This document shows positions 1-8,099 of a DNA stretch of 57,871 bases, in pieces. Source of the stretch: Flavobacteriaceae bacterium (lineage in GTDB: Bacteria > Bacteroidota > Bacteroidia > Flavobacteriales > Flavobacteriaceae). A model generated the notes under the pieces. The model saw nothing but the letters and a program-made list of their open reading frames with translations, was not told the origin of the DNA and did no database searches. Position 1 is the first letter of the stretch. The number at the start of each line of letters is the position of its first letter. Both the position numbers and the translations under genes were made by a program. The stretch covers positions 1 to 57,871 of the forward strand of contig JAQWGQ010000003.1 of the NCBI GenBank assembly GCA_029238125.1, written 5' to 3'.

Positions 1-174
1 TGCAAAACCGATTCCCTCGATAAGGGCAGCTGCAATCAACATTGCAGTTTGAATCTTTCCATAGGCCTCTGGCTGACGAGCGATCGCTTCCATAGCAGAA
101 CCACCGATACGGCCGATTCCCATTCCTACTCCGATAACTACCAATCCTGCGCCTACAATTGCTGGAATTTCCAT
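1..174 (-). CDS. atpE: F0 ATP synthase subunit c (3' end beyond window)
   Basis: Partial gene: the start codon is at 172-174 on the minus strand and the reading frame runs off the left edge, leaving 58 residues. It begins MEIPAIVGAGLVVIGVGMGI, a glycine-rich first membrane helix, followed by the polar loop with ARQPEA (about residues 32-37) that contacts the central stalk. The second helix contains AALIEGIGF, whose Glu is the ion-carrying carboxylate of the c ring. Nothing around this Glu suggests sodium specificity, so proton coupling is the default reading. It lies 29 bases downstream of atpB and is presumably cotranscribed with it. Identification is secure despite the truncation. Confidence 0.95.
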   Translation of the reverse strand, partial: MEIPAIVGAGLVVIGVGMGIGRIGGSAMEAIARQPEAYGKIQTAMLIAAALIEGIGFA

Positions 175-203
175 AATGATTATTGTTTTAAATATTAATA
201 ATG

Positions 204-1286
204 TTAATGTGCTTCTTCATGTTCTTCCACTGCAAATCCAAAATACAAAGCGGATAGCATCGTGAAAATATACGCTTGTAATAAGGCAACTAAAACTTCG
301 ATAATCGAAATCGAAAATGCCAATACAAATGATAAACTACTCCCGAGCCAATTGTTGAAAATAAACATCAATCCAATTAAACTCATCAATACGATATGGC
401 CCGCCTGGATGTTGGCATACAAACGGATCAACAATGAAAACGGCTTAATAATCACCCCTAATAATTCGATGGGTGCTAATACAATTTTCATCAAAACAGG
501 CACTCCTGGCATCCAGAAAATATGTGCCCAATAATTTTTATTTGCGGTGAGGTTGGTAATTAAAAACGTCAACATGGCCAGCCCAAATGTGACGGCGATA
601 TTTCCAGTGACATTTATCCCTAATGGTGACAACCCTAGGATATTCAAAAACCACACAAAAAAGAAGATGGTGAGCAAATAGCTCATATACCTTCTATAAT
701 GCTTTTTTCCAATGTTGGGGATGGCAATGTCATCACGAATATAGATGACAATTGGCTCAAAAAAACGACCAACACCTGCAGCAATACTGCCATTTGTTTT
801 GTAGGAGTTTGCCAAGCTGCGAAACAAAAAGAACATCAAAGCCGCAGTAAACAACATGGTGACCACACTTTTGGTCATCGACAAGTCAAGGGGTTTGTCG
901 TTGGCTACTTTTTTCTCTGCATCATAAGTGATGGTTCCCTCTGCATCGGTGCGATAAATTTTTCCATGGTAGAGCTTGTAATACTTAGACCCAACTTTGT
1001 GAACCGCTTTGCCATGCTTGAGTTTGCCAGAGGAAAAGCTAACCAATTCATCATCCCACAAAATAACAGGAAGCGAAAATCCAATGTATTTTTTCTTACC
1101 CTCTTCTGTGGTGTAGGATCCAATTGAAAAGTCGTGCGTGTCTTCTAAGTGATGGCGGATGTATGCCTTGATTTCGGACTTTAAGTCACCTGATTTTTCT
1201 TCGTCTTTTGGTCCGCCTTCTGCTGACTGAGCAAAGAAGCCCGAAAGGACAAAAAATATCGCCGAAATAAATTGTTTTTTCCTCAT
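204..1286 (-). CDS. atpB: F0 ATP synthase subunit a
   Basis: This 360-residue membrane subunit forms the proton half-channels next to the c ring. The stator arginine lies in LLIRLYANIQAGH in the C-terminal half, matching the conserved R of subunit a. The protein is much longer than the roughly 270-residue E. coli subunit. It has an N-terminal signal-like helix (residues 5-22) and about 110 hydrophilic residues before the first core helix, an extension typical of Bacteroidota. The C-terminus is rich in Glu and His. The ATG at 1286 is chosen because a TACATTTG -7 box lies 15 bases upstream, which gives atpB its own promoter downstream of the small ATP-synthase-associated genes. atpE follows. 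Confidence 0.96.
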   Translation of the reverse strand: MRKKQFISAIFFVLSGFFAQSAEGGPKDEEKSGDLKSEIKAYIRHHLEDTHDFSIGSYTTEEGKKKYIGFSLPVILWDDELVSFSSGKLKHGKAVHKVGSKYYKLYHGKIYRTDAEGTITYDAEKKVANDKPLDLSMTKSVVTMLFTAALMFFLFRSLANSYKTNGSIAAGVGRFFEPIVIYIRDDIAIPNIGKKHYRRYMSYLLTIFFFVWFLNILGLSPLGINVTGNIAVTFGLAMLTFLITNLTANKNYWAHIFWMPGVPVLMKIVLAPIELLGVIIKPFSLLIRLYANIQAGHIVLMSLIGLMFIFNNWLGSSLSFVLAFSISIIEVLVALLQAYIFTMLSALYFGFAVEEHEEAH

Positions 1287-1300
1287 GCGAATTTCGGCTG

Positions 1301-1308
1301 CAAATGTA
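1301..1308 (-). promoter_or_regulatory. Predicted -7 box of the atpB-atpE promoter
   Basis: On the minus strand the sequence reads TACATTTG, a full match to the Bacteroidota -7 consensus TAnnTTTG. It lies just upstream of the atpB ATG in the gap to the next gene. No well-spaced TTG (-33) was found. Confidence 0.5.
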
Positions 1309-1356
1309 AATTATTTACTGTTAAAAATGAAATGGATTTCAACAAAAATGTAGGGA

Positions 1357-1737
1357 CTAAGTGCGTTGCAAAACGCGAGATGCAGCATAGGTCATCGAAA
1401 ACAAAGAAATCAGGTATGGAACAAAAAACAAACTAAGCTCATCATGGCCCACTATCCCATCTGATTTGAAGTCGGGATAAATCAACCAAAAGAAAAGGCC
1501 AAACTTCAACATACTCCCTCCCATAAACACAACTCCCACGAGCATTGCGTTTTTTTTGTACGTGGCGAGGACTGCCCAAAAGATAAGTACTGCCAATCCA
1601 TAATTAAACCCATAACAAAGCCACATGATTCGGATTTGTCCCCAAAGTGCGTCGGGCATCAAAGTGGTGTGTATTACAAGCGCCAAAGAAAGCGCGATAA
1701 GTAATCCGCCACCTAGTTTGAATAATGGTTTAGTCAT
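1357..1737 (-). CDS. Small membrane protein of the ATP synthase cluster (DUF6168-like)
   Basis: This is a 126-residue protein with about four predicted membrane helices (roughly residues 8-28, 36-58, 64-84 and 103-120) and almost no soluble part. It sits between the AtpI/AtpZ-like gene, which it overlaps by 8 bases, and atpB. Flavobacteria usually have such a small membrane protein at this place, and I associate it with the DUF6168 group from memory. By position it could help assemble or stabilise the F0 sector, like AtpI. That role is inferred from context only, since no catalytic motif is visible. Confidence 0.75.
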   Translation of the reverse strand: MTKPLFKLGGGLLIALSLALVIHTTLMPDALWGQIRIMWLCYGFNYGLAVLIFWAVLATYKKNAMLVGVVFMGGSMLKFGLFFWLIYPDFKSDGIVGHDELSLFFVPYLISLFSMTYAASRVLQRT

Positions 1738-1960
1738 GATTGAGCGCTTTAAGTTGCTGCAGCAAAATGGCTATAGAAACGAAAAGACCCAATAGAACAC
1801 AAACCAATGTCCAAATCCGATCAGTTTGATAGGTGAAGTCGAGCCATTGACCTAAACGAGCAGAAGCATAGATTGTAACCCCGAGTTGGGTAGCATAGCC
1901 AGTAAGGACCAACCAACGGAAGATGTTTGATTTATGCGGTTTTTTCGGATTTTTCTTCAT
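1730..1960 (-). CDS. AtpZ/AtpI-family F0F1 assembly-associated protein
   Basis: This 76-residue protein has a basic N-terminus (KKNPKKPHK) and two membrane helices (about residues 15-35 and 47-68), the usual layout of the AtpZ/AtpI family. Members assist c-ring assembly or cation supply for ATP synthase. The motif ARLGQWLDF between the helices resembles the family's G-x-x-L/W-D segment. The start overlaps the end of the bactofilin gene by 29 bases, and the stop overlaps the next gene by 8, so it is probably translationally coupled. The order sprE, bactofilin, AtpI-like, small membrane protein, atpB is a familiar flavobacterial arrangement. Confidence 0.85.
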   Translation of the reverse strand: MKKNPKKPHKSNIFRWLVLTGYATQLGVTIYASARLGQWLDFTYQTDRIWTLVCVLLGLFVSIAILLQQLKALNHD

Positions 1961-2342
1961 CGACGGGCTGTAGAGATTTGATGGCTTTTTTCATCAAACA
2001 CTGTGCATTGAGCATCGCGCCTGCTTCTACCGCCAATTTTCCAACAATAACTTTACCGTCTATCACCCCTTCGTCCTTGATAGATAAGAGATTGGATGCC
2101 TCGATTGTTCCCTCAAATGTCCCCATGATATCTGCGTTAGTGCAGATGATTTTGCCTTTGATTTTACCTTCTTGACCAACAACAACGCGACCTGTGGTTT
2201 GAACTGTTCCTTCAAGAGTTCCGTCAATACGAAAGTCCGATTCGGAATGGATTTCTCCAATCACCTTGGTGTTGGGCTCAATAAAATTGATTTTGATATT
2301 ATTTCTAGAGTTGTCCATTTGTTTTTTTGTTTTAAATCCCAT
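1932..2342 (-). CDS. Bactofilin family cytoskeletal protein
   Basis: This 136-residue polymer-forming protein has the bactofilin core. The opening IGEIHSESDFRIDGTLEG is followed by repeating hydrophobic-glycine rungs (GRVVVGQEGKIKGKI, then GTFEGTIEAS and GVIDGKVIVG) that fold as a right-handed beta-helix. The ends are short and polar, and the C-terminus is acidic and lysine-rich. Bactofilins form membrane-associated filaments that organise cell shape or envelope machines. The gene starts 5 bases after sprE and overlaps the AtpI-like gene by 29 bases, so it belongs to the same transcript. The linkage to the gliding lipoprotein SprE hints at an envelope role, which is inference. Confidence 0.93.
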   Translation of the reverse strand: MGFKTKKQMDNSRNNIKINFIEPNTKVIGEIHSESDFRIDGTLEGTVQTTGRVVVGQEGKIKGKIICTNADIMGTFEGTIEASNLLSIKDEGVIDGKVIVGKLAVEAGAMLNAQCLMKKAIKSLQPVDEEKSEKTA

Positions 2343-2347
2343 CTCGG

Positions 2348-4792
2348 TTATTCTTTGGTTACATCTTTGAAAATGAGGATGTCTCGCAATGCGGACGTCA
2401 AAGCTACAAAATTTTTGATTTTGCGCAATTCTGGGTGAATTCTCAGCAAGTTTTCACGATAGTCATTCGCTTGATCCTCGGACGTAAATCGCTGAACCAC
2501 CAACAGCTCGGTTTGTCTGTCAAGCACATCAATCGTTGCGCTTACCGTTCGTTGGAGACCCTGAGAAGAAATTGTTCCTCTTACTTTGGATTGTATGTGT
2601 TTTGTCGTGTCGTGATCTTTTCGATCAAACTCAAAATAAACCAAATAACGATCGCCTTCTTCAGCATGAGTTGGTGTGAGGTTTTTGATTTCAAGAAGTC
2701 GTTTGCTCGCCTCTTCTCCTGCTTGTTGGTTGGGAAACGAAATTGCGACTTCAGACAAGGCCGTTTGATAGGCCGTTATACCATCCAATCGACCGATTGC
2801 ATGAGCCCGTAACAAGGCGAAACGCGAGCGCAAGGTCTCGTCTTGTAACGAGAACATGACCGTAAAGCACTCATCAATGACCTCTTCAAAAGCTTGAGCT
2901 TTAAAACGGTCTTCAAGCGCATTGTATCGTTCCTCAAAACGGTTCAGGGCACCTTCCATGGCTTCTGGGTTTTGAAGGATCATCGCGTATTGAGAGTCTG
3001 GGTATTCTGTGATAATACGGTTTTTATAGGCCGCTGCTTGGTCTCCAGCTGTTTCCAACTCGATTTGATAAAGGTGGTATAAAGACGGTAAATTGTATTT
3101 GGTGTCTAGAAACAAAAGGGTTTGCAGTCGGTCTTTGGCTTGTGGGTAAGCCCTAAACTGTTCTTTGTAGGCCAGGCCAGCGTCAAAATAGGCCGCATTG
3201 CGTACTTTACTCAAACTGTCTTTGGCTTCGGTTGGGGGAATCTGACTTGTATAGGTTTCAACCATATAACGGGGATCAAGTGGTTCCTCCTCGACTTCGA
3301 CCCTGGACACACTTTCATCTGGCGTGAATGCAACAGATTGCAAACTCGAATACCGCCAGTTGTCTGTTTTTTTGATATTCCCCCAAATGCGATAAAACTC
3401 ACTCTCTCCGCGAGTGCGAGCCGATCGGTTGTAGAAATAAAAATCACTGTCAAAAAAAGAGGTGTTGGCAGCCAATTGCTGTTGTCGTTCTTGTTGGGCA
3501 AGTTGAAGTGAATCTGCTGTTTTCAGGGCTTTGATGTACGATTCAAAGATGGCGTTTTGCTCCTCTGGGGTTTTATCGATTAAAACCAACAAGCTGTCTG
3601 CCGTTTGTCGAGTGGTCTCATAGTCAATGATATCGTTGAGCTTATCTCTTTTGCGTTTGATTTTTCGATACGCACGTGTTTTTGGAGGTAAAACTTGCAG
3701 GGTGCTGTCGAGATATGCCCCAGAGAGGACAAACTGATTTTCTTCAAAAAACACATTCCCCATGGTTTCGTAAGCTAACCCTTTTAAAGTCTTGTCTTTG
3801 GTGTTGGTTCGCAAACTTGCATTGATCAGCTCTTTGGCAGAAAGGGTGTCATTGGTTGACAAGCTGTATAGTGCATGGCTAAAATGAATTTTATCCAAGT
3901 AGCGTTTGTTCTCCTCGTTTTTGGTCAACTTGGCATATTGTGTCTGCACGGTTTCCTCGTCCGATTGGCTGGTGTTTAACTGATTTAGTTTCGCATGTAT
4001 CCAATAGGTTCTGGGAATCCGTCGATTGAGATCAATTACCCTTTGGTAGGCAACTCCTGCCGAATCGAGGTGTTCGAGTTTGTCATACAATTGTCCCAGA
4101 AGATAGTAGTATCGTGCGCGGGCAGCGTTGTCTTTTGTTAATGCGGCTGCATTGTAAAGCGGTTGGGTAGCTTGTTGGGGTTGGTTGAGGGCAAGGTGTG
4201 CCTTTGCCAAATAGGCAGAGGCATCTGCTGATTCGGCTAGGGTGAGTTCGGAATTGGACAGTAGCTCCTTAAAAATGGCAATGGCTCGTTGTTCTTGTAA
4301 AAGCTGAATAAAGACTTTGGCTTTCCAAAGCTGGGCTTTATTTGTACTACTTGTGTTGGGCAGCTGGTCAATGATATAATTGAAAGCGTCTAGGGCTTGA
4401 AGGTACCTACCGTTGTAATAGCGCGCCTTGCCGAGCAACATATAGGCCTCGTCAATTTGTTGGTTACGCTGTTCGTTGCCAAACGCCATGCTGTGCTTTT
4501 GCACAGCGATTACTGCTTTTTCTTCTCCTCTTGAAAAGTTGGCGTTTTCTTTGGGGTTAAGGGTGAACAAATCTACCAAAGGAAAGGGTTCTACGGGTAA
4601 CTGCTCCCAAAAATTGGGTTGGTGAGATGCGATTTCTGCTTCGATTCCAGCAGCAATGGCTTCCTCTCCGTTGAAGAGTACATTAAATTTGGTGGTCGTT
4701 TGGTGATAGGCCCTGTTTACCGCTCGATCCTTACGTGTTGAACAACTGGCAAGGATAAGAAATACAATCGCTACAATAAACACGTGTTTCAT
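2348..4792 (-). CDS. sprE: Gliding motility / type IX secretion lipoprotein SprE (PorW)
   Basis: This 814-residue TPR lipoprotein resembles SprE of Flavobacterium and PorW of Porphyromonas, a component needed for type IX secretion and gliding. The start at 4792 is preferred over an ATG 42 bases upstream because it gives a clean lipoprotein signal ending LILASC, with the lipidated Cys near residue 17. After AVNRAYHQTTTKFNVLFNGE comes a long helical TPR region (about residues 100-380), a middle segment with FYFYN and EFYRIWG, and a C-terminal domain after about residue 720. The next genes are bactofilin and the AtpI-like gene, as in F. johnsoniae. Family identity is strong; the mechanism is not visible in the sequence. 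Confidence 0.9.
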   Translation of the reverse strand: MKHVFIVAIVFLILASCSTRKDRAVNRAYHQTTTKFNVLFNGEEAIAAGIEAEIASHQPNFWEQLPVEPFPLVDLFTLNPKENANFSRGEEKAVIAVQKHSMAFGNEQRNQQIDEAYMLLGKARYYNGRYLQALDAFNYIIDQLPNTSSTNKAQLWKAKVFIQLLQEQRAIAIFKELLSNSELTLAESADASAYLAKAHLALNQPQQATQPLYNAAALTKDNAARARYYYLLGQLYDKLEHLDSAGVAYQRVIDLNRRIPRTYWIHAKLNQLNTSQSDEETVQTQYAKLTKNEENKRYLDKIHFSHALYSLSTNDTLSAKELINASLRTNTKDKTLKGLAYETMGNVFFEENQFVLSGAYLDSTLQVLPPKTRAYRKIKRKRDKLNDIIDYETTRQTADSLLVLIDKTPEEQNAIFESYIKALKTADSLQLAQQERQQQLAANTSFFDSDFYFYNRSARTRGESEFYRIWGNIKKTDNWRYSSLQSVAFTPDESVSRVEVEEEPLDPRYMVETYTSQIPPTEAKDSLSKVRNAAYFDAGLAYKEQFRAYPQAKDRLQTLLFLDTKYNLPSLYHLYQIELETAGDQAAAYKNRIITEYPDSQYAMILQNPEAMEGALNRFEERYNALEDRFKAQAFEEVIDECFTVMFSLQDETLRSRFALLRAHAIGRLDGITAYQTALSEVAISFPNQQAGEEASKRLLEIKNLTPTHAEEGDRYLVYFEFDRKDHDTTKHIQSKVRGTISSQGLQRTVSATIDVLDRQTELLVVQRFTSEDQANDYRENLLRIHPELRKIKNFVALTSALRDILIFKDVTKE

Positions 4793-4839
4793 GTAGATTA
4801 AACTCTTTTTTTGGCAGTTTGGTATGGGGTTCATCTTGT

Positions 4840-5535
4840 TTATTTGGTAAAAAACGACTCGAGCTCTTTTAATGTTTTTGTCGTGGTTTGTAGGTCTTTA
4901 ACAATTTCCCCTTTTTCCAAGACCGCTATGCGTTCACAAACCTCTGTTACATGCTGAATGTCGTGGCTCGAAATCAGGATGGTTGTGTTTGTATCTTTTC
5001 CTTTTTCGGTCAAAAGTTCTTTAAGCCGAATTTGTGTTGTGGGGTCTAGATTGGCAAATGGCTCGTCAAGAATCAAGAGTTCGGGAGCGCCAATAAAGGT
5101 TGCAACCACACCGACTTTCTTTTGATTTCCCTTCGATAGGTCACGGATATATTTCTTTTTGTTTAAAATCTCATCATTAAAAAAATCAGCATACCCTGCC
5201 AATAATTCGTCAACCTCCTCTTTTGAAACCTGGCGCAATTCGCCTATGAAATAAAAATACTCCTCTGGAGTCAAATACCCGATTAAAAAGCTATCGTCTA
5301 AAAAGGCAGCGGTATTTGTCTTCCAGTCTTCTGATGTGCTCACATCAACCTGATCAATCGTCACTGTACCATCCGTGGCTTGAATCAAATCGAGCAGTAG
5401 ACTAAACAGCGTTGTTTTTCCTGCCCCGTTGTTTCCCACAAGTCCAAAAACTTGACCCTTGGGAATATCCATTTCTGGAATGTTGAGAACCGTCGTGTCT
5501 CCGTAGCGTTTTGTCAATTGTTCAATTCGAATCAT
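4840..5535 (-). CDS. ABC transporter ATP-binding protein
   Basis: This 231-residue ATPase energises the DUF5687-type membrane partner encoded just upstream. Walker A is GNNGAGKT (about residues 34-41), the signature is LSKGNQKK, Walker B is LLILDEPF, and the switch histidine lies in ISSHDIQH. The short C-terminus has no extra domain. The layout is that of ABC-2-type exporters with a fused-length permease and separate ATPase. The start overlaps the permease stop by 4 bases (ATGA), which couples their translation. The substrate cannot be told from the sequence. sprE follows 47 bases downstream. Confidence 0.93.
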   Translation of the reverse strand: MIRIEQLTKRYGDTTVLNIPEMDIPKGQVFGLVGNNGAGKTTLFSLLLDLIQATDGTVTIDQVDVSTSEDWKTNTAAFLDDSFLIGYLTPEEYFYFIGELRQVSKEEVDELLAGYADFFNDEILNKKKYIRDLSKGNQKKVGVVATFIGAPELLILDEPFANLDPTTQIRLKELLTEKGKDTNTTILISSHDIQHVTEVCERIAVLEKGEIVKDLQTTTKTLKELESFFTK

Positions 5536-7007
5536 GTGTTTTGTTTATACGCTTTTAAGGTTTTGTATTTCTCTGTTTTATACAACGTCTCTATCAAATC
5601 GAAGACTTTGTTTTTTAAAAAATATCCGAGGATCCCTGTGAAAGCAACTGTCATATAACCTATCCATTCCCCGCCAAAGAGACTTCCCACAAAATAAAGA
5701 ACCATTGGTAAAAACAGTTTTGGCAAGGTCAACAATAGGGTCTTTGCGTTAAAGGCCTGTTTGTCCCCAAAAGGTTTTTTGGCGGATGTCAAATCGATGG
5801 GAGTTTTGATGTAGGCGCCCGAAAGCAGTACCAAGTACCCATTGATGCCGATATTATAAATCGCTCCTGTGAGTACAGCAGCATATACATCCCACCCTAA
5901 CAACATATAAAAACTCGCCAATAGGGTGCTGACAGCGGTGGCAATTGTAATCATAGACCACTTGGCGTTCAGATATTCTCGATAGACAATATTTTGGCTC
6001 ATCATCAAAGGGTAATAGGCGCTATCCCAACTCGGTACATATTGTCCGAAGGTGAACAAAAACCCACCAGAGACAAAAATTCCTGCAAAAATTTTCCAAA
6101 CAGGATTATCATATAAGCCCCCTGATGAATCTGTAAAAAACAGCAGACCATAAAATAAAAACATCAGAGAAATCCAAAGTGTCATTTTGGAGCGTTTGTT
6201 TCTCAAAATGAGTTTAATATCATTTTTGACAAAGATGGCTGTTCGTCCAAAACGATTGAGCCACCCCAATTGAATCTGTTGCGCATCTTTTTTGACGACC
6301 TGCAATCCTGCGTCGAGATACATTCTGCGCTTAAAATGAGTAAAGGTCGATCGGTAAAGAAATAACAGCATAAGCCAGGGAATCAGTGTGTAGATTGGGT
6401 CATTGTAAAAGCTATCAAATACTGGCCCCGTATAGGCGGTGATGTCAAAAATATCATAGTGTTGAAAAACGGCGAATAAAACCAATACCCCCGCAACCGC
6501 ATAAAACACATCGTTGCGATCGTTGATCAGGATATTGAGATAGTTGGTGCAAAATACAATCGCTACCATCGCCAGATGCCAGCTCAATACCTGAGAAAAT
6601 GGATATCCGTTGTTGACCAAAACCACGGAAAAGGGTATAAAGAAAAACGCATTTGAAATATTAAAAAAAGATAATATTGTTCGCCCAAGTGCATAATGGA
6701 CAATGGTATTTTCTTTGATCGGTAAGGTCAACAAGGCCTGGATGTTTATGACTGGCATTTTTTGAAAAAAATAGCGCCCGACAACCCAAAAAGAGGTCCC
6801 ATAAATCATGTATTGATTGACAAAACGCAAGGGCTCAACCCCCATTTCTTCATCCAACACATAAAAGCTCCCATAGCCCAAAAGCGTAAACATACCGATA
6901 AAATACAGCATCCCAAATAGGTAAAAAACAGAAGTAATCACACCTGATGTAAATGCAGCAGAGCGGCGATAAGATTTCCATTGTAGTTGTAATAATCGAA
7001 GAAACAT
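5532..7007 (-). CDS. ABC transporter permease, DUF5687 family
   Basis: This 491-residue polytopic protein has about ten to twelve predicted membrane helices. It begins MFLRLLQLQWKSYRRSAAF, the usual opening of DUF5687 proteins (a short amphipathic helix with QW-K-S-x-x-R-S). The ATG at 7007 is preferred over upstream in-frame starts because it matches this family start and lies downstream of a TATCTTTG -7 box. It is the membrane half of an ABC exporter with the ATPase directly downstream. The substrate is unknown. The group appears limited to Bacteroidota as far as I know. It is the first gene of the minus-strand run through sprE to the ATP synthase accessory genes. Confidence 0.85.
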   Translation of the reverse strand: MFLRLLQLQWKSYRRSAAFTSGVITSVFYLFGMLYFIGMFTLLGYGSFYVLDEEMGVEPLRFVNQYMIYGTSFWVVGRYFFQKMPVINIQALLTLPIKENTIVHYALGRTILSFFNISNAFFFIPFSVVLVNNGYPFSQVLSWHLAMVAIVFCTNYLNILINDRNDVFYAVAGVLVLFAVFQHYDIFDITAYTGPVFDSFYNDPIYTLIPWLMLLFLYRSTFTHFKRRMYLDAGLQVVKKDAQQIQLGWLNRFGRTAIFVKNDIKLILRNKRSKMTLWISLMFLFYGLLFFTDSSGGLYDNPVWKIFAGIFVSGGFLFTFGQYVPSWDSAYYPLMMSQNIVYREYLNAKWSMITIATAVSTLLASFYMLLGWDVYAAVLTGAIYNIGINGYLVLLSGAYIKTPIDLTSAKKPFGDKQAFNAKTLLLTLPKLFLPMVLYFVGSLFGGEWIGYMTVAFTGILGYFLKNKVFDLIETLYKTEKYKTLKAYKQNT

Positions 7008-7016
7008 CGGGTTTTT

Positions 7017-7050
7017 TTGGACGCTCAAAGATATCATTTTTATATGTTTG
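7017..7050 (+). promoter_or_regulatory. Predicted promoter of the PaaE-like reductase gene
   Basis: TTG at 7017-7019 and TATGTTTG at 7043-7050 are separated by 23 bases, and the ATG follows at 7065. This fits the Bacteroidota TTG / TAnnTTTG layout. It also argues against any start codon upstream of 7065. Confidence 0.55.
7026..7033 (-). promoter_or_regulatory. Predicted -7 box for the DUF5687 ABC operon
   Basis: The minus strand reads TATCTTTG, matching TAnnTTTG, 18 bases before the ATG at 7007. It lies within the span of the opposite-facing promoter of the ferredoxin reductase gene, so the two promoters interlock in this short divergent gap. Confidence 0.5.
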
Positions 7051-7064
7051 TAAAAAAAATCGCT

Positions 7065-8099
7065 ATGTCTGAACTCCACCCTTTACAAGTCAAGGAGATT
7101 CAGCGTCTGACTGATGATGCTGTTGCCATTTCATTTTCCATACCAAAAGAGCTTGCACAACCCTTTTCATACACAGCAGGGCAATACCTTAGCTTGTCTC
7201 ACACCATTTCCGGTGAAAAGGTCAGGCGATCCTATTCGCTTTGTAGTGCGCCACATGAGGAGGTTTTGCGCGTGGGGATCAAAGCCATTCCTAACGGATT
7301 GTTTTCCAATTATGCCAATACGCAAATCAAGGTTGGTGACACCCTTGAAGTGGGTGCCCCAGAAGGGCGATTTGTCTATCAGCCCAACCGAAACAACAAC
7401 CTTTTGTTATTGGCTGCAGGGAGTGGGATAACGCCTATTTTGTCGATTGCCAAGACTGCCCTCAAAGAAACCGACGGAAAAGTGGTGTTGGTGTATGGAA
7501 ATCGATCGGAAGACGACAAAATGTTTACGGATGAATTACAAACCCTGCAAACCGCATACGGCCAACGCTTTGAAATTGTGCATATCTACAGTCGAAAGAA
7601 AACGACTGATTCCCTTTTTGGAAGGATTGATATGTCTCACATCAACTATGTGCGAAACACTTTGTTTAGCCAATTAAACTTTGATGATTATTATGTCTGT
7701 GGCCCTTCTGGAATGATTGAAGCATCTGTACAGGCACTCTCCGACTCTGGCGTGCGTGATGAAAATATTCATGTAGAGCACTTCACTGGAGGTGGCGAAA
7801 TCGACCGTTCGGCGGAAGGGTTCGTGCAGTATGAAGTGATCTTAGACGATGAAATACATCCCTTTTCTGCCGATGCGAGCAAGACCGTATTGGAAGCTGC
7901 TATTGATGCTGGTATTGATCCCCCTTATTCCTGTCAAGGCGGGGTTTGTGGAAGTTGTATTGGGCGTGTAAAAGAAGGTAGTGTCCGTATGGCCAGCAAT
8001 CAGATTCTTTCTGATAGTGAGGTGTCTGAGGGGCTTGTATTGACCTGCCAGGCCAGCTGTACAACTGAGCGGGTCATCGTTGACTTTGACGATGTATAG
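7065..8099 (+). CDS. PaaE-like 2Fe-2S ferredoxin:NAD(P)H oxidoreductase
   Basis: This 344-residue flavo-iron-sulfur reductase passes electrons from NAD(P)H through FAD to a 2Fe-2S cluster. The FAD-binding domain carries RRSYSLCSAP, the nucleotide site has AAGSGITPI and YYVCGPSGM, and a C-terminal plant-type ferredoxin domain has the cluster cysteines in SCQGGVCGSCIG and a later LTCQASC. The order FAD-NAD-ferredoxin matches PaaE, the reductase of phenylacetyl-CoA epoxidase. No paaABCD genes are nearby, so the electron acceptor is open; such orphan copies are frequent in flavobacteria. The start is chosen downstream of the promoter at 7017-7050. The stop abuts the stop of the convergent GT9 gene with no spacer. 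Confidence 0.88.
   Translation: MSELHPLQVKEIQRLTDDAVAISFSIPKELAQPFSYTAGQYLSLSHTISGEKVRRSYSLCSAPHEEVLRVGIKAIPNGLFSNYANTQIKVGDTLEVGAPEGRFVYQPNRNNNLLLLAAGSGITPILSIAKTALKETDGKVVLVYGNRSEDDKMFTDELQTLQTAYGQRFEIVHIYSRKKTTDSLFGRIDMSHINYVRNTLFSQLNFDDYYVCGPSGMIEASVQALSDSGVRDENIHVEHFTGGGEIDRSAEGFVQYEVILDDEIHPFSADASKTVLEAAIDAGIDPPYSCQGGVCGSCIGRVKEGSVRMASNQILSDSEVSEGLVLTCQASCTTERVIVDFDDV

Noticed and set aside
4776-4795. A third parS-like site at AAACACGTGTTT
   Set aside because: It shares the CACGTG core but the flanks do not match the ParB consensus (TGTTnCACGTGnAACA), and it lies in the sprE signal-peptide codons far from the mnmG pair.
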